A stretch of 64,000 nt of DNA from Ascarosepion bandense (taxonomy: Eukaryota; Mollusca; Cephalopoda; Sepiida; Sepiidae). Shown here one piece after another: positions 1 through 9,964 of the stretch. The position numbers and the translations under genes were made by a program. Where the stretch lies: NCBI GenBank assembly GCA_037127315.1, contig JBBBDQ010001287.1:3801001-3865000 (forward strand), written 5' to 3'. The notes below the pieces were generated by a model that was not told where the DNA came from, made no database searches, and saw only the letters and a program-made list of their open reading frames with translations. The first letter of the stretch is position 1. The number at the start of each line of letters is the position of its first letter.

Positions 1-645
1 TTGTCATATCTAGTCGGGCGCCCGTGCTAATCATCGAAGGTTTCTCGACAGGTTTCAAAAAAGAATCTGTAACGTGATCGGTCCTGACCTGGCAGCTCGA
101 CTCCAGCCAGTTTCTCACAGGCGGGATTCAACAAATATTTTCATGGCTTCTGCTCCGACGAGCGTAACTCACTGATGCCCCCATCCACAAGAATTTACAA
201 GCAGATTGGCCACACGGTCCCACCATTTTACAGTTAAATCAACCACATGCAGTCGCCACTTATACTCCATCAGTTTCCTTTCTCGCACTTACCGCTTGTG
301 GAACTGCCTTTCGTATACTTGCTTCCTTGAAGACTACAATCTCCAAGAATTTGAATGCAATGTCAATTCCCATCTTTCATCCACTTGACTCCAGTCCTTC
401 CCTCGTTTTTTCATCATCACCTCGTGTATCTCGTTCTTTTCCTTTCTCACTCTACCCTTGTAACAGTTATCACACCTTTATACTCATCCTTCTCTTGCTC
501 TTTCTCTGACAGCTTCTGTAACTTGTTCGGCTTTCTATTCGCTCTCCTCTTCCCTAAAGTTTTACTCTTTTTTTTTATGTAGCCCCCTGCGCATCAGTGG
601 CGGTACCGTCTTGCTTAGGGTGAAACATTTAAAGAAAGAAAAATA
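1..645 (+). mobile_element. APE-type LINE, 3' end (copy L1)
   Basis: This is the 3' part of a non-LTR retrotransposon and is cut by the window start. Broken frames encode the family's C-terminal tail: a histidine/arginine-rich DVASLCLFYKYFHGF-like segment, then FYS-SFFSRT-R-WNSLP and a final FK-CKVN segment. The ORF is followed by a pyrimidine-rich 3' UTR and the family's conserved 3' terminus (TGTAGCCCCCTGC followed by GCTTAGGGTGAAA). The copy is disrupted by frameshifts around 150-330. The same end recurs at about 10 other places in the window. I place it in the APE-endonuclease, jockey/CR1-like group but cannot name the clade. Confidence 0.8.
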
Positions 646-1108
646 AACGAAAAAATATACCCCATCTGAGAGAAATGACATCTGTCTTTTTTTAAACAAA
701 CTCTTTCCTGTTATTTTAGTCTGCAGAAAAAAAAGTTATTGTCGATGCAAAATTGGTTCATTAAGCAAAAGCAAAACAATAAAAAACGTGGTTAAAATCA
801 AAAGTGACGAATGATTTTGTGTGGACAGACACTGCTTCACTGTTTATGCATGGGTGGCTGTTTTTTTTTTAACAATGCAAACTAAACTAAAGGAAATAAT
901 TCATATATTAATTTCAATTAGAAAAATGAAAGAGAGCACCTGTTTTCAATTTGCCAAGATACATTGCACAATATATAAGAGAAATTCAAAAGTTTAAAGT
1001 CTATATATGGAAAGATGCATGACATAATGAAAAAAAGGCTTTCGAGTGACACGTGTCGTCCCTTAAGAGATTCCTCTGGTCTTGGTTTGTTTACGATAAT
1101 CCGACTAC
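646..1108. other. AT-rich stretch, nothing recognised
   Basis: This is A/T-rich sequence with short A and T runs. I see no long frame, no terminal inverted repeat and no match to the repeat families found elsewhere in the window. Confidence 0.4.
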
Positions 1109-1480
1109 ATCTAATATAAACTTATTTATAAATGGAACTTTGTCTGTGTGTGTGTGTGAGTGTGTATGTGTTTGTGTGTATCCGCTACATATAGACTCCG
1201 AAATGGCTGAACAGATTTTCTTGAAAATTTACACAGTTGTACTATAAGCGTCTGCGAGTGTTTTTAGCTAAGTTTGGTGTCGAGGTACACCCAATATATA
1301 TCGAAAATCGATAATCGAAAAAATCGGGTTATAGAAAGAGTGGTCTGATTTTAATCAAATTTGATCCACTCATAGACAAAGACATAAGAAACGATATTCA
1401 GAAGTTTCAAGGTTGCAGATCTTACAATAGTGCAGAAAATCGATAATATATATAAAAGGCAAGATGTTTGTGTGTGTGTC
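1109..1480 (+). mobile_element. Non-autonomous Helitron, 3' truncated (H1)
   Basis: The 5' part of the Helitron family starts at the motif AAACTTATTTATAAATGG. It is followed by a GT microsatellite, then CCGAAATGGCTGAACAGATT, then the ATCGATAATCGAAAA palindromic core and a very short (TA)n just before AAGGCAAGATG. The copy stops there and joins a LINE 3' end, so the CTAG terminus is missing. The internal (TA)n is only about 10 bp here, against about 118 bp in the copy at 6822-7445. Confidence 0.7.
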
Positions 1481-1578
1481 TCATTCTTTTCTAATTAATC
1501 TTTTTACAATTATGTAGCCCCCTGCACATCAGTGGCATTTCCACCTTGCTCGGGGTGAAATGATTAAAAAAAAAATTA
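1481..1578 (+). mobile_element. LINE 3' end fragment (L2)
   Basis: Only the last ~100 bp of the LINE family are present: the TCTAATTAATCTTTTTACA leader, then TGTAGCCCCCTGCACATCAG and GCTCGGGGTGAAATGATT with an A tail. It is extremely 5' truncated, as expected for target-primed reverse transcription. It abuts the truncated Helitron. Confidence 0.8.
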
Positions 1579-1590
1579 TTATTAATTATA

Positions 1591-1970
1591 CACTACTAGA
1601 CATAATTATTAGGAACCCCAGTTTTAAAAAAAAATGATGTATTTCCTACCATTTTTATTATTTATTGCAAGTAGATAATTCTAAATGAAAATAGAATAGT
1701 TTTTGTTAATATTGCACAATAAAATGTGCCTCAAATGAACTGTTCTGTTGTCCAGTTTTTGTGCTCTCGTCCATATGCTTGTCTCTTCTTCTTATTGGCT
1801 GACCGAAGCAAAGGCTTCCTGGCTGCCTTGTAAAATTTTTCAAAGTAATAATTACAAAAGAACCATTCTATTTTCATTTAGAATTATCCAATTGGCAATA
1901 AATACTAAAAATAGAACGAAATACATCATTTTAAAAAAATGAGATGGCCTAATAATTATCGCTAGTAGTG
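1591..1970. mobile_element. Tc1-type MITE with TA target duplication
   Basis: This 380-bp non-autonomous element has terminal inverted repeats reading ACTACTAGACATAATTATTAGG at the left end and the reverse complement at the right end. It is flanked by TA dinucleotides at 1589-1590 and 1971-1972. The inverted repeats extend well inward through the segment AATTCTAAATGAAAATAGAA. It has no transposase, so it must have been mobilised in trans. Three more copies lie at 15397, 63373 and 63572. Confidence 0.85.
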
Positions 1971-1975
1971 TACAT

Positions 1976-2153
1976 TAGAACATGTACAAATTACTATAAA
2001 ATTGTACATTTTGTTTCGTCATTGATAAAACAATATCTCATCAGTTACGCAATAATGATGGTAGCTATGATTAACTACCTGATGAGTCATTATTCTTTCA
2101 ATGCCGAAACAAAATGTACAATTTTGTAGTAGTTTCTTGTTTGTACATGTTCT
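1976..2153. mobile_element. Small foldback element with hammerhead motifs
   Basis: The arms at about 1977-2030 and 2103-2153 are inverted copies (GAACATGTACAAATTACTA on the left; the right end reads TTGTTTGTACATGTTC). The interior carries the ribozyme listed at 2073-2134 and a degenerate antisense partner in the left arm that keeps CUGAUGAG and CGAAAC. There is no coding capacity. The class is unassigned. The head-to-head arrangement matches the Penelope-associated pairs elsewhere in the window. Confidence 0.65.
2073..2134 (+). ncRNA. Hammerhead ribozyme, type I, well formed
   Basis: All core elements are present in order. Stem I 5' strand is AACUAC (2073-2078), followed by CUGAUGA (2079-2085). 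Stem II pairs 2086-2091 with 2100-2105, with one U-C mismatch. GAAA follows at 2106-2109. Stem III pairs 2109-2115 with 2121-2127 (ACAAAAU with AUUUUGU, 7 bp). The cleavage triplet is GUA, ending at 2128. The stem I 3' strand GUAGUU (2129-2134) is perfectly complementary to the 5' strand. By family knowledge this RNA should self-cleave after A2128; activity is inferred from pairing only. Confidence 0.75.
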
Positions 2154-2258
2154 TAAGTATTATTTATGATAAATATTAATTGCACTATTTTTGTTTTGAG
2201 CTCTGTTTTAAATTAATGTTTTGAAAGTTACAATTATTTTATTTGTTCCTTATTCATT

Positions 2259-2261
<3 letters not shown>

Positions 2262-2308
<47 letters not shown>
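2262..2308. repeat. (TA)n microsatellite
   Basis: About 23 uninterrupted TA units in AT-rich surroundings; no element is recognised at its edges. Confidence 0.95.
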
Positions 2309-2312
<4 letters not shown>

Positions 2313-2564
2313 AAAACCACCTAAATTTATACTTTGCCGTTGCCACAAGTAAACCTTTCTTCCAGTGAACGTTCCTGCGATGAATTGTTAACGGTGAACT
2401 TGAATGTAAACAATCTGATGGCTCATATAGCTGGCGTACTTGTAAATACTCTTTAAACCAATAAGCTTATACTTAGTGTGATAAAAGTAAGGTACCAGTC
2501 CGATGGTTTCAGTTTCTTCCACGGGTACTATTATGTTTGTACGAAAAGGTTACTCACTTATTTT

Positions 2565-2880
2565 GACAAAGTACTAGTGGTGCATTGGATATCGGCTCGG
2601 AACAAGAAATCGGGGAGCCGAGTTCGAATTCCAGCTGAATTCATTGCATTCACTTACCCGCAAATACCCTTGGGAAAGGTATTAATCCATCTCTTCCCTC
2701 CAGCTATGGGTCAAATAACACGACAGATCGGGTTCTATAGCCTTGGTCGGCAACCAGTCTACCGCAGAAAGCAATGACAACCTACTGCGGGATAATATTC
2801 TGCCTAGTCAGTCATGTCTCTTTCAAGACATGATCGCCCAAGCGTGTATGACGTATGGCACTTAACTGACTGACTGATTA
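2565..2880 (+). mobile_element. tRNA-derived SINE, family 1 (S1-1)
   Basis: The head is tRNA-like, with an A-box region GTGGTGCATTGGATATCGG and a B box GAGTTCGAATTCC, giving an internal pol III promoter. The unrelated body runs through CCCTTGGGAAAGGTATTAATCC, TATGGGTCAAATAA and GGTCGGCAACCAGTCTACCGC. The tail contains the hairpin CATGTCTC-TTTC-AAGACATG and ends ACTGACTGACTG. This is a nearly complete copy. Partner LINE unknown. It is followed by a second copy in the same orientation. Confidence 0.85.
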
Positions 2881-2888
2881 GTATATGA

Positions 2889-3207
2889 GAAGGTGCGTTG
2901 TGGTGAAGTGGATATCGGCGCGGAACGAGAAATCGGGAAGCCAAGTTCGAATTCCAGCTGAATTCATTGCATTCACTTACGCGCAAATACCCTTGGGAAA
3001 GGTACTAATCCGTCTATTCCTTCCAGTTATGGGTTAAATAGCAGGACAGATTGGGTTCTATAGCCTTGGTCGGCAACCAGTCTACCGCAGAAAGCAATGG
3101 CAACCTACTGCGGGATAATCTTCTGCCCAGTCAGTCATGCTTCTTTCGAGACATGATCGCCCAAGCGTGTATCACATATTGCACTTAACTGACTGACTAA
3201 CTGAATA
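2889..3207 (+). mobile_element. tRNA-derived SINE, family 1 (S1-2)
   Basis: Second, nearly full copy, starting GTGCGTTGTGGTGAAGTGG with B box AAGTTCGAATTCC. Its tail hairpin CATGCTTC-TTTC-GAGACATG is slightly decayed. The outer CAGTCAGT/ACTGACTG pairing that closes the 3' structure is intact. Confidence 0.85.
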
Positions 3208-3318
3208 TAATAGTTGAAAACATGATTAAGGCTTCTTGTGGGCATAAAATGGGGGATCAGTTTTTTATTGTTATAAAATAATAAAATGATCCCCCACTAA
3301 TTACTACTTAATAATATA

Positions 3319-3507
3319 ATGCATCTCTTCCCTCTCTAGCTATGATTCAAATAATAGGACATATTGGGTTCCATAGCCTTGGTCGGCAACCACTCTACCG
3401 CAGACAGTAATGTCAACCTACTGCGAGATAATCGTCTACCCAGTCAGTCATGTCTCTTTTGAGACATGATCGCTCAAGCGTGTATCACGTATGGCACTTA
3501 ACTGACT
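3319..3507 (+). mobile_element. tRNA-derived SINE, family 1, 5' truncated (S1-3)
   Basis: The body and tail are present from CATCTCTTCCCTC to CACTTAACTGACT. The tRNA-like head is missing. The tail hairpin CATGTCTC-TTTT-GAGACATG is intact. Confidence 0.8.
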
Positions 3508-3689
3508 AGTATATAGTGTTTGTTATGGGTGTATATTTCTCTTTTATCCAGATTTTTCTTCACCCTTTCTCTAAGAAAATATTGTCTTTTTTGTTGTTTC
3601 CACTGATTTATTTTCTTTATTGTGATTTTTAAAAAATTAAAAACCTGGACAATTTTGATAATTTAATACTCATGTACTAAAATATCGGT

Positions 3690-4058
3690 TTCGAGTAGAC
3701 AGAGGGTCCTGGGTGGGACGTTAACCCGCATCCATCAGCAAGAGCTCAGTTTGAGAGGTTGTGAGGAGCATGGAACCACTTCTTAATTGCTGTTGTTCCC
3801 AGGTCCACCCTGACCCGGAGTGGTAGCACCTGTTAGGGTCCCAGCTATTGGAAAATAGTTACCCCCCCAAAAACTGGTTTCAAAACGCTATGAAAATATA
3901 AAAAACATTTTATAGAAAAATATATATTTTTGAAAGAAAACATATTACCAGTAATACTTCTTTGAATACAAACTAGAAGACATCTTCAGTTTTCTAAAGT
4001 AATTTTAAATTATTTAAAGTTTTTCATCAAAATCTGACTAAACTTAACTGAAAAATAA
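3690..4058 (-). repeat. Unclassified dispersed repeat (family A)
   Basis: Reading antisense, it contains TTTTGATGAAAAACTTTAAA, a run of AT-rich sequence, GTGCTACCACTCCGGGTCAG, GGACCTGGGAACAACAGCA and GGTTCCATGCTCCTCACAAC. The same order recurs at 9755-9960 and 34510-35290 on the plus strand. There is no coding potential and no clear termini. It could be a non-autonomous DNA or LTR-derived element. Confidence 0.6.
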
Positions 4059-4059
4059 T

Positions 4060-4740
4060 TTACCTAACGCAGCTCATCCGTTAGTGGTTACAAGTTCCGA
4101 GTAATTGTCCGAAAAATCATTTAGGACCACCAACATCAATTCGCTTACCTTAAAATCAGAATTAGAATCGGGGAACCAAGTTCATTTCATTTCAAATTGT
4201 AGGCAAGGATTATGGCAGTATTCACCAGTTTAAAGAAGGAGACCACCCAGAGGAGTTGAAGCAGATCCCGAAGTCGTTTGACTGTTCTAGTTGAAGCCAC
4301 TGATAAATAAATTTACTTTTTAGTATTTCAAGATATTTTGGTGTAACTTTGATAAATATACCTGTTTAAAAGAGATAGCATTGCTATTTTCATTTTGGCG
4401 TCATTAAAACAACGATACCTCGATCGCACCCTGAAGATCTTGGATATCTGCTAAACTTTAACACTCATGGTTGCATCAGTCTTTAAAACATTACGAGTAC
4501 AGTAAGCGGTTTGTCATTTTCAAATACTCTTTAGTTCATGTAATCAAATTAATGTGTGTTTATTTGTGTGTGCGTGCGTGTGCTGTGTGTGTGTGCATGT
4601 ATGTGTGTGTGTGTGTGTCTGTGCATGTGTACATCGAATAACTCACAGTCAGTAAAGATGGTAAACAGGGCTAAACGTAATATATAAAAGAAAAAATTAT
4701 GCTAAGGGAATAAAAATGTTCTTGACGTTTCTTTGTTTCT
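4060..4740. other. Unassigned sequence with a GT-rich tract
   Basis: No frame or repeat family is recognised apart from an imperfect TG microsatellite at about 4553-4628 (TGTGTGCGTGCGTGTG type). Confidence 0.4.
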
Positions 4741-4741
4741 C

Positions 4742-4766
4742 ATATATATATATATATATATATATG
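4742..4766. repeat. (TA)n microsatellite
   Basis: About 12 TA units. Confidence 0.9.
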
Positions 4767-4946
4767 CGGTGTAGATATAGAAGAATCCAAAGGAGTATCC
4801 AGTACATAAAGTGGTAGGATAACTCTCTAAGAAAGCTCTAAATATATATGTACATAAATACATGTAGAGCAAATGTAAGAAAAAATTAAAACAGACACGT
4901 TATTCCATGCTTAAGCGGGGGTATAGGCCTATTTCAGGCAAACCAC

Positions 4947-5008
4947 CATCAGCTTCCGTCTTTATTGTTCGTGTAAAATCTTCTGTACAGTAAAGACGGA
5001 AGCTGATG
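4947..5008. repeat. 18-bp perfect inverted repeat
   Basis: CATCAGCTTCCGTCTTTA at 4947-4964 is exactly the reverse complement of 4991-5008, around a 26-nt loop. In RNA this would be a stable hairpin. It lies just downstream (antisense) of the Penelope fragment and hammerhead at 5136-5600. Confidence 0.8.
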
Positions 5009-5076
5009 ACAGTTCTCGTGAAATAGCCTCATATTTCCGATTTACCATGAAATAACGTGTCTTCCTTATTTTTTTT

Positions 5077-5077
<1 letters not shown>

Positions 5078-5123
<46 letters not shown>
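5078..5123. repeat. (TA)n microsatellite
   Basis: About 22 TA units, directly beside the antisense hammerhead region. Confidence 0.95.
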
Positions 5124-5125
<2 letters not shown>

Positions 5126-5135
5126 CATTAGTAAA

Positions 5136-5198
5136 CGATTTATTACGCAACCTAGGTTTCTACTATGAGTGGTGTCTTCAGGCGATTTGCAGTAACTG
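5136..5198 (-). ncRNA. Hammerhead motif at Penelope fragment end
   Basis: On the minus strand it reads AAAUCGC, CUGAAGA, a stem-loop CACCACUCAUAGUA, GAAA, a minimal stem III ACC-UA-GGU, then U and GCG. The cleavage triplet would be GUU. Stem I pairs CGC with GCG near the core. Stem II is weakened by two mismatches. It lies about 140 bp downstream of the antisense GIY-YIG coding remnant at 5337-5600, the same order as in the copy at 57.2-59.2 kb. Confidence 0.55.
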
Positions 5199-5336
5199 AT
5201 TTAACCGTTTTTTTTTAAGAACACTCACGTAACGGTGTTTTTTGAACGCTCACGTGAAGGGTAATTTCTGAACGTGCAATTTTTAAAATTACAAGAAATT
5301 ATAACGTTTTCATTCATGGTTGTCCGAACTAAATAG

Positions 5337-5600
5337 TTATTTTTTAGTATTGTTATACTTAGTCATAATTTCTGTTCTTTCATTCAATAGTTCATTTTTG
5401 TTTGGGAATAGCATAAGCTCTAACTTTTCTTCCTGGCACAGTCTGCATATTTTGCCACCGTTGTAAGGCTTGGCTATTTTCACTATACTCCACGTTATGT
5501 CTGCGTCTTTTCTATATTTTGATTTCAATTTCCACACGTGGCTAGCCAATTTTGTACAGTGTTTTATGTTTACTATTTTGAATGTAGATTGTGATTGAAC
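5337..5600 (-). mobile_element. Penelope-like element, GIY-YIG C-terminus fragment
   Basis: An open antisense frame encodes the distal part of the Penelope endonuclease: a KLASHVWKLKSKYRKD-like helix, KPYNGGKICRLCQEEKLE with the CxxC-containing zinc-like segment, and the terminal NKNELLNERTEIMTK. It aligns with residues 30-105 of the 149-aa frame at 58721-59170, including the asparagine of NHVWKLKSK changed to SHVWKLKSK. The RT domain is absent. It is a 5'-truncated dead copy. Confidence 0.85.
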
Positions 5601-5667
5601 CACCTTGTCTTAAAGATGTTTTTGATTGATCGGAAAGTCCTTGAAGTGGGCATTTATTTTTTTTTTT

Positions 5668-5708
5668 TTGGTAGAAACCTAGGTCGCGTAATAGCTCGTT
5701 TACAAATG
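5668..5708 (+). other. Half hammerhead motif of Penelope type
   Basis: GTAGAAACCTAGGTCGCG followed by TAATAGCTCG matches the GAAA, stem III, GUC and stem I 3' strand of the Penelope hammerhead. The CUGANGA half is missing: upstream is a T run after CCTTGAAG. Confidence 0.45.
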
Positions 5709-5709
5709 A

Positions 5710-5710
5710 A

Positions 5711-5764
<54 letters not shown>
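5710..5764. repeat. (TA)n microsatellite between Penelope repeats
   Basis: About 27 TA units separating two Penelope-derived repeat pieces. Confidence 0.95.
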
Positions 5765-5766
<2 letters not shown>

Positions 5767-5776
5767 CATTAATAAA

Positions 5777-5839
5777 CGAGTTATTTCGCTACCTTGCTTT
5801 CCACCACGAGTGGTTTCTTCAGGCGATTTTTAATAACTG
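5777..5839 (-). ncRNA. Hammerhead motif, antisense half of inverted pair
   Basis: Antisense order: GUUAU, an A-rich internal loop, UCGC, CUGAAGA, stem-loop ACCA-CUCG-UGGU (with a 10.1/11.1 A-G mismatch), GAAA, a short stem III, GUA, then GCGA and AUAAC. UCGC/GCGA and GUUAU/AUAAC make a two-part stem I with an internal loop, typical of type I hammerheads. It faces the plus-strand motif 8 bp away. Confidence 0.6.
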
Positions 5840-5847
5840 ATTTTACC

Positions 5848-5902
5848 TGAATCACCTGAAGAAACGACTCGTGGTGGAAACCAAGGTAGCGAAATAACCC
5901 GT
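5848..5902 (+). ncRNA. Hammerhead motif, sense half of inverted pair
   Basis: AUCAC, CUGAAGA, a stem-loop CGAC-UCG-UGGUG with mismatches, GAAA, stem III ACC-AA-GGU, cleavage A (GUA) and GCGAAAUAACCC. Stem I is weakened by one mismatch (UCAC against GCGA). Stem III is the minimal 3-bp form seen in Penelope-associated hammerheads. Confidence 0.55.
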
Positions 5903-6352
5903 TTATAAATGAAAAATATTAAAAGTTCTACAATATAATTGTATAGAACATTTCTTAATATAAATGTTTACTGGTCTAACACTATTAGGATCAAAAACTA
6001 AGTGTGAAGCAATCAATCAATCAATCAATCTATATATATATATATATATTATGTGCAATGCGAAATTTCTGTTGAATTTTATTACAAAGAACACAACGTT
6101 TTCCTGTACATGTCGTGTCGAGATTTTGAATGTGTGCACAAGGAAACATTTGCGCGCATGTACAATACTTCTGAAGGCATACATTCCCAAAATTATTTAC
6201 GATGTTTGTTCATCCGCTAAATAAGAAAAGTAGTTCTTTTTCTAGTGTTTCAGACACTCTTTTCTGTCCTTCGTTATTTGTTGTCGCCGTTCAAATAGTG
6301 GGTACATTACTGACGAGATTAACCTCTTTCCTTCGGAACCTATAATTATAAT
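5903..6352 (+). repeat. Penelope-associated noncoding repeat (R1)
   Basis: It continues from the hammerhead: ATAAATGAAAAATATTAAAA, TTCTACAATATAATTGTAT, ACTGGTCTAACACTATTAGG, then a (TCAA)n/(TA)n tract and a segment GTGCAATGCGAAATTTCTG to TCCTTCGGAACCTATAATTA. The whole stretch recurs inverted at 14683-15105. It is probably the noncoding terminal region of a Penelope-type element. Confidence 0.65.
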
Positions 6353-6439
6353 ATATAATAGCCAATTTTGTACAGTTTTTTTATGTTTTCTATTTTGAAT
6401 GTAGTCTTGTGATTGAACCACCTTGTCTTAAATATGTCT

Positions 6440-6821
6440 TTGGTTGATCCCAATCTCAACCAAACCGACAAGCAAAAAACGATAATAGATACGAAACATT
6501 ATCTGGTTCAACCCACCATTTAATTTAGAGGTAAAAACCAAAATAGGACATTTTTTAAACTAATAGATAGACACTTTCCAAAAAGCTCAGAACTAAACAA
6601 AATGTTCAACAGAAACACAATCAAGCTAAGTTTTAGTTGTACGAGTAATTTAGATAGTTTCATAAAAAAACAAAACGCCAGAAATTTAGATAGCATTGTA
6701 CAAAAAAGACCACTGATAACGAATGCAACTGCAAAGACAAAAATAAATGTCCACTTCAAGGATTTTGCAACACAAAAGAAGTCATTTACAAGGCAAAGGT
6801 ACATGACTTAAATGGCCAAAA

Positions 6822-6825
<4 letters not shown>
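6440..6825 (+). mobile_element. Penelope-like element fragment
   Basis: Broken sense frames match the RT-to-endonuclease linker of the family: a NIIWFNPPFNLEVKTKIG-like segment, IDRHFP-SSELNKMFNRNT and IKLSFSCTSNLDSFIKKQNA. This aligns with 58345-58700 of the longer copy. It starts and ends abruptly; no RT catalytic motif or GIY-YIG is present. Confidence 0.8.
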
Positions 6826-7445
<620 letters not shown>

Positions 7446-7699
7446 TAAAATACATTTGGGATCAACTAAATTGTATGTATATTGTTATTACTTAAACATA
7501 TCACCATGATTAATTTATAACATTTTCTTTAAGATTATTAAAGTATTATTTATATTTTCTGCAGTATTCTCACCCATGTTCTTTCCATCTAAAGAACACA
7601 TTAGGCAGGCTCTACACTATGAGTTTCACAGAGGTTCCCAATGCAAATACAACGTGTTTCTTGTTGCGCATCGTTGCTTTTACGACACCTTCAGACACC

Positions 7700-9130
7700 A
7701 TTTTTAGGTAGGCTTGTCACAGCTGATGAGAAGTGGATTCTCTACCATAACGTTAAATTTGATCACATCTAAGAGATCATTTATGAAGATTAGAAAGAGC
7801 GTCTGTCTTGGGATAGAGCCCTGGAGAACACCAGCGTTCGTGCGGTAGGATGTGGAGGCATTCCCATTCAAGTCTACATCCATTATGCGATTAGATTTGT
7901 AAGATTGGGTCAGATCAAGCAAGCGTCTAGTGATTCCATAGCTTTGTAACTTACGCAAAAAGCCAGCGTTCTAAACCCTATCAAAAGCCTTGGAGATATC
8001 CAGGGCAAAAGTACGATCCTCGCCGGACTTATCGAGGGCCTGGTATATGTACTCCGTTATGGTCGTTAGCATATCGGCAGTAGACCTGGCAAAGCGGAAT
8101 CCATACTGTCAGCCTGAGAACAGTTTATGGGCAGTAAGATGTTGAACTATCTCAGCATTGATAATAGCCTCGAACAATTTTCCGAAAATTGGTAGGAGTC
8201 TGATAGGGCAAAAATTGGATGGGTCGGAGTGTTCCCCCGAGTTCTTAAATACAGGAACCACAGAAGAGAACTTCCAGCAGGAGGGAAACCTGAAGCAGAA
8301 AGGCAGCAATTGTAGAGTTTAGAAAGGACAGAGGAGAGTTCAGGGAAACATATCTTCACGAAAATGACGGGATTCTATCACCTCCGCTCGCCTTATGGGG
8401 GTCAAGTTTTCATATCTTAGATTCCAGAGACGTAATTATGTAAACATCTTTCATTTAAGCCTCAGTTGTAAGAGGGAAATCGGGTGTGGGTACTCCCCAC
8501 GAGTCAAATGTAGAGTTGGATGAGAATTTGCGAGCAAAGCACTCGGCCTTGTCCACGGATGCCGTGAAGATCTCAAATGTATTGATTAAGGGAGGGATGG
8601 AAGATTTGCTGTTGTTCAGTTCCAAATTTGCAAAGACCGCAATAGTCTTTGGAGCCCAACTTGCAGACAGCTATGCGCTCCCTCATTCTCTCAGCAAAGA
8701 ACAGCTTAGAGTCATTCATGATCTTCTTATACTCTTGGCTCCGAAATGCCAGCTTTCACCCAGCTTTCACCCAGGAAAAGACCTCGGAGTCACAATCATC
8801 AACGGGGAGACTGAACACTTTTTTCCAAGGGATGTTGCATAAAAAATCACGAAATGAATACCAGTCTGCTCTTTGGTAGCAGTAGGAAATTCTGTTGGTA
8901 GTAGGCTTCTGGGGAGAGTGAGAATGAAGAAAGATATCACTAGAAACGACTGCATATTACCGAGAGGGAAAAGCTGCGAGACTTGGCAGGAGTCAGGAAC
9001 TGAGGTGAAACAGAGACCTAGTAGAGAAGCGTCTCTCGAACAAATACTAGGGACGCGCCTGGGGAAATCCACCACTTGCGTAAGAGATCGAGAAATAGCA
9101 AAGTTCATGGCATGAATGCCAGCAGAATCA
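7700..9130 (-). mobile_element. APE-type LINE: endonuclease end plus RT (L3)
   Basis: Antisense pieces in several frames follow the order of a LINE ORF2. At 9108-8767 is the C-terminal end of the endonuclease (SRSLTQVVDFPRRVPS and LLGLCFTSVPDSCQVS). A decayed linker runs over 8760-8360. At 8309-8109 is RT block 1 (SSVVPVFKNSGEHSDPSNF, then LLPIFGKLFEAIINAEIV). At 7958-7704 are RT blocks with ITRRLLDLTQSYKSNRIM and GVLQGS, then LFLIFINDL. The copy stops before the YADD motif. Frameshifts and stops make it a pseudogene. Its 5' end shows an inverted flank (9035-9178). Confidence 0.85.
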
Positions 9131-9174
9131 GTGACAGATGACGGAAGTGGTGGATTTCCCCAAGCGCGTCCCTA

Positions 9175-9368
9175 GTATTCGTTCGGGTGTACTTCGACAC
9201 AAAACCTAGCTAAGAACACTCACAGACGCTTATAGTACAACTATGTAGATTTTCAAGAAAATCGATTCAGCCGTTTCGGAGTCTGTAGGTAATGGACACA
9301 CACACACATACACACACACACAGAGGCAAAGTTCCATTTATAAATAAGTTTAGATATACATAAAGAAA
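9175..9368 (-). mobile_element. Helitron 5' end, truncated (H3)
   Basis: Antisense it runs from TCTAAACTTATTTATAAATG through a GT microsatellite and AACGGCTGAATCGATTTTCT to AGCTAGGTTTTGTGTCGAAG. The 3' half is missing; it abuts the inverted LINE flank. Confidence 0.75.
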
Positions 9369-9677
9369 TTCAATGATACATGAAAATGACTTACATTTAA
9401 AGAATTCAAGCTTAGATGAAATTTGACTCCAGTTCAGACTGGACACGGGCGAAATGGTAAGATTTTGGGACAGAAAAAAATTAAAATAATAATCTCACAT
9501 ACCACAATTAAAACGGTTATTAAGGTAAAAATATTTTGCAATTTCATCAGCGATTTACTTTTTTGGCTGAAACCATAATCGGACAGGGCAAGTGAAAATT
9601 CAAATTACTACCACTATCCTATAGATGACACACTGGCTGGGCTGTTCATCCCGGGTAAGGAAATACCAGATATGTAT

Positions 9678-9704
9678 CAAAGAAAGAAAGAAAGAAAGAA
9701 AGAA
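9678..9704. repeat. (AAAG)n microsatellite
   Basis: Six AAAG units. Confidence 0.9.
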
Positions 9705-9754
9705 AGGTTCTTTTTTTAACCGGCATATCAACTTCTTATGGGTCATTTCCTGCT

Positions 9755-9962
9755 GACATTTAATATATTGGAAGCATTAGTAATTTATTTTTTCAAAAAT
9801 GTGTTGCTGGTAGTTTTAATATAAAAGTCTATTTCTATAAATTCATAGAGTTTTGACCCATTTAGTGGGTTAAATATTTGCCCTTCGCTAGGTCACTAAC
9901 AGTTGCTACCACTCCGGGTCAGGCTGGACACGGGAAGGACAGCAATTAAGTTAGTGAATTCT
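9755..9962 (+). repeat. Dispersed repeat family A, partial
   Basis: Plus-strand copy of the repeat seen antisense at 3690-4058: TTTGACCC, TTTGCCCTTCGCTAGG, GCTACCACTCCGGGTCAG and GACAGCAATTAAG. It is truncated on the right by the LINE end at 9965. Confidence 0.6.
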
Positions 9963-9964
9963 GC

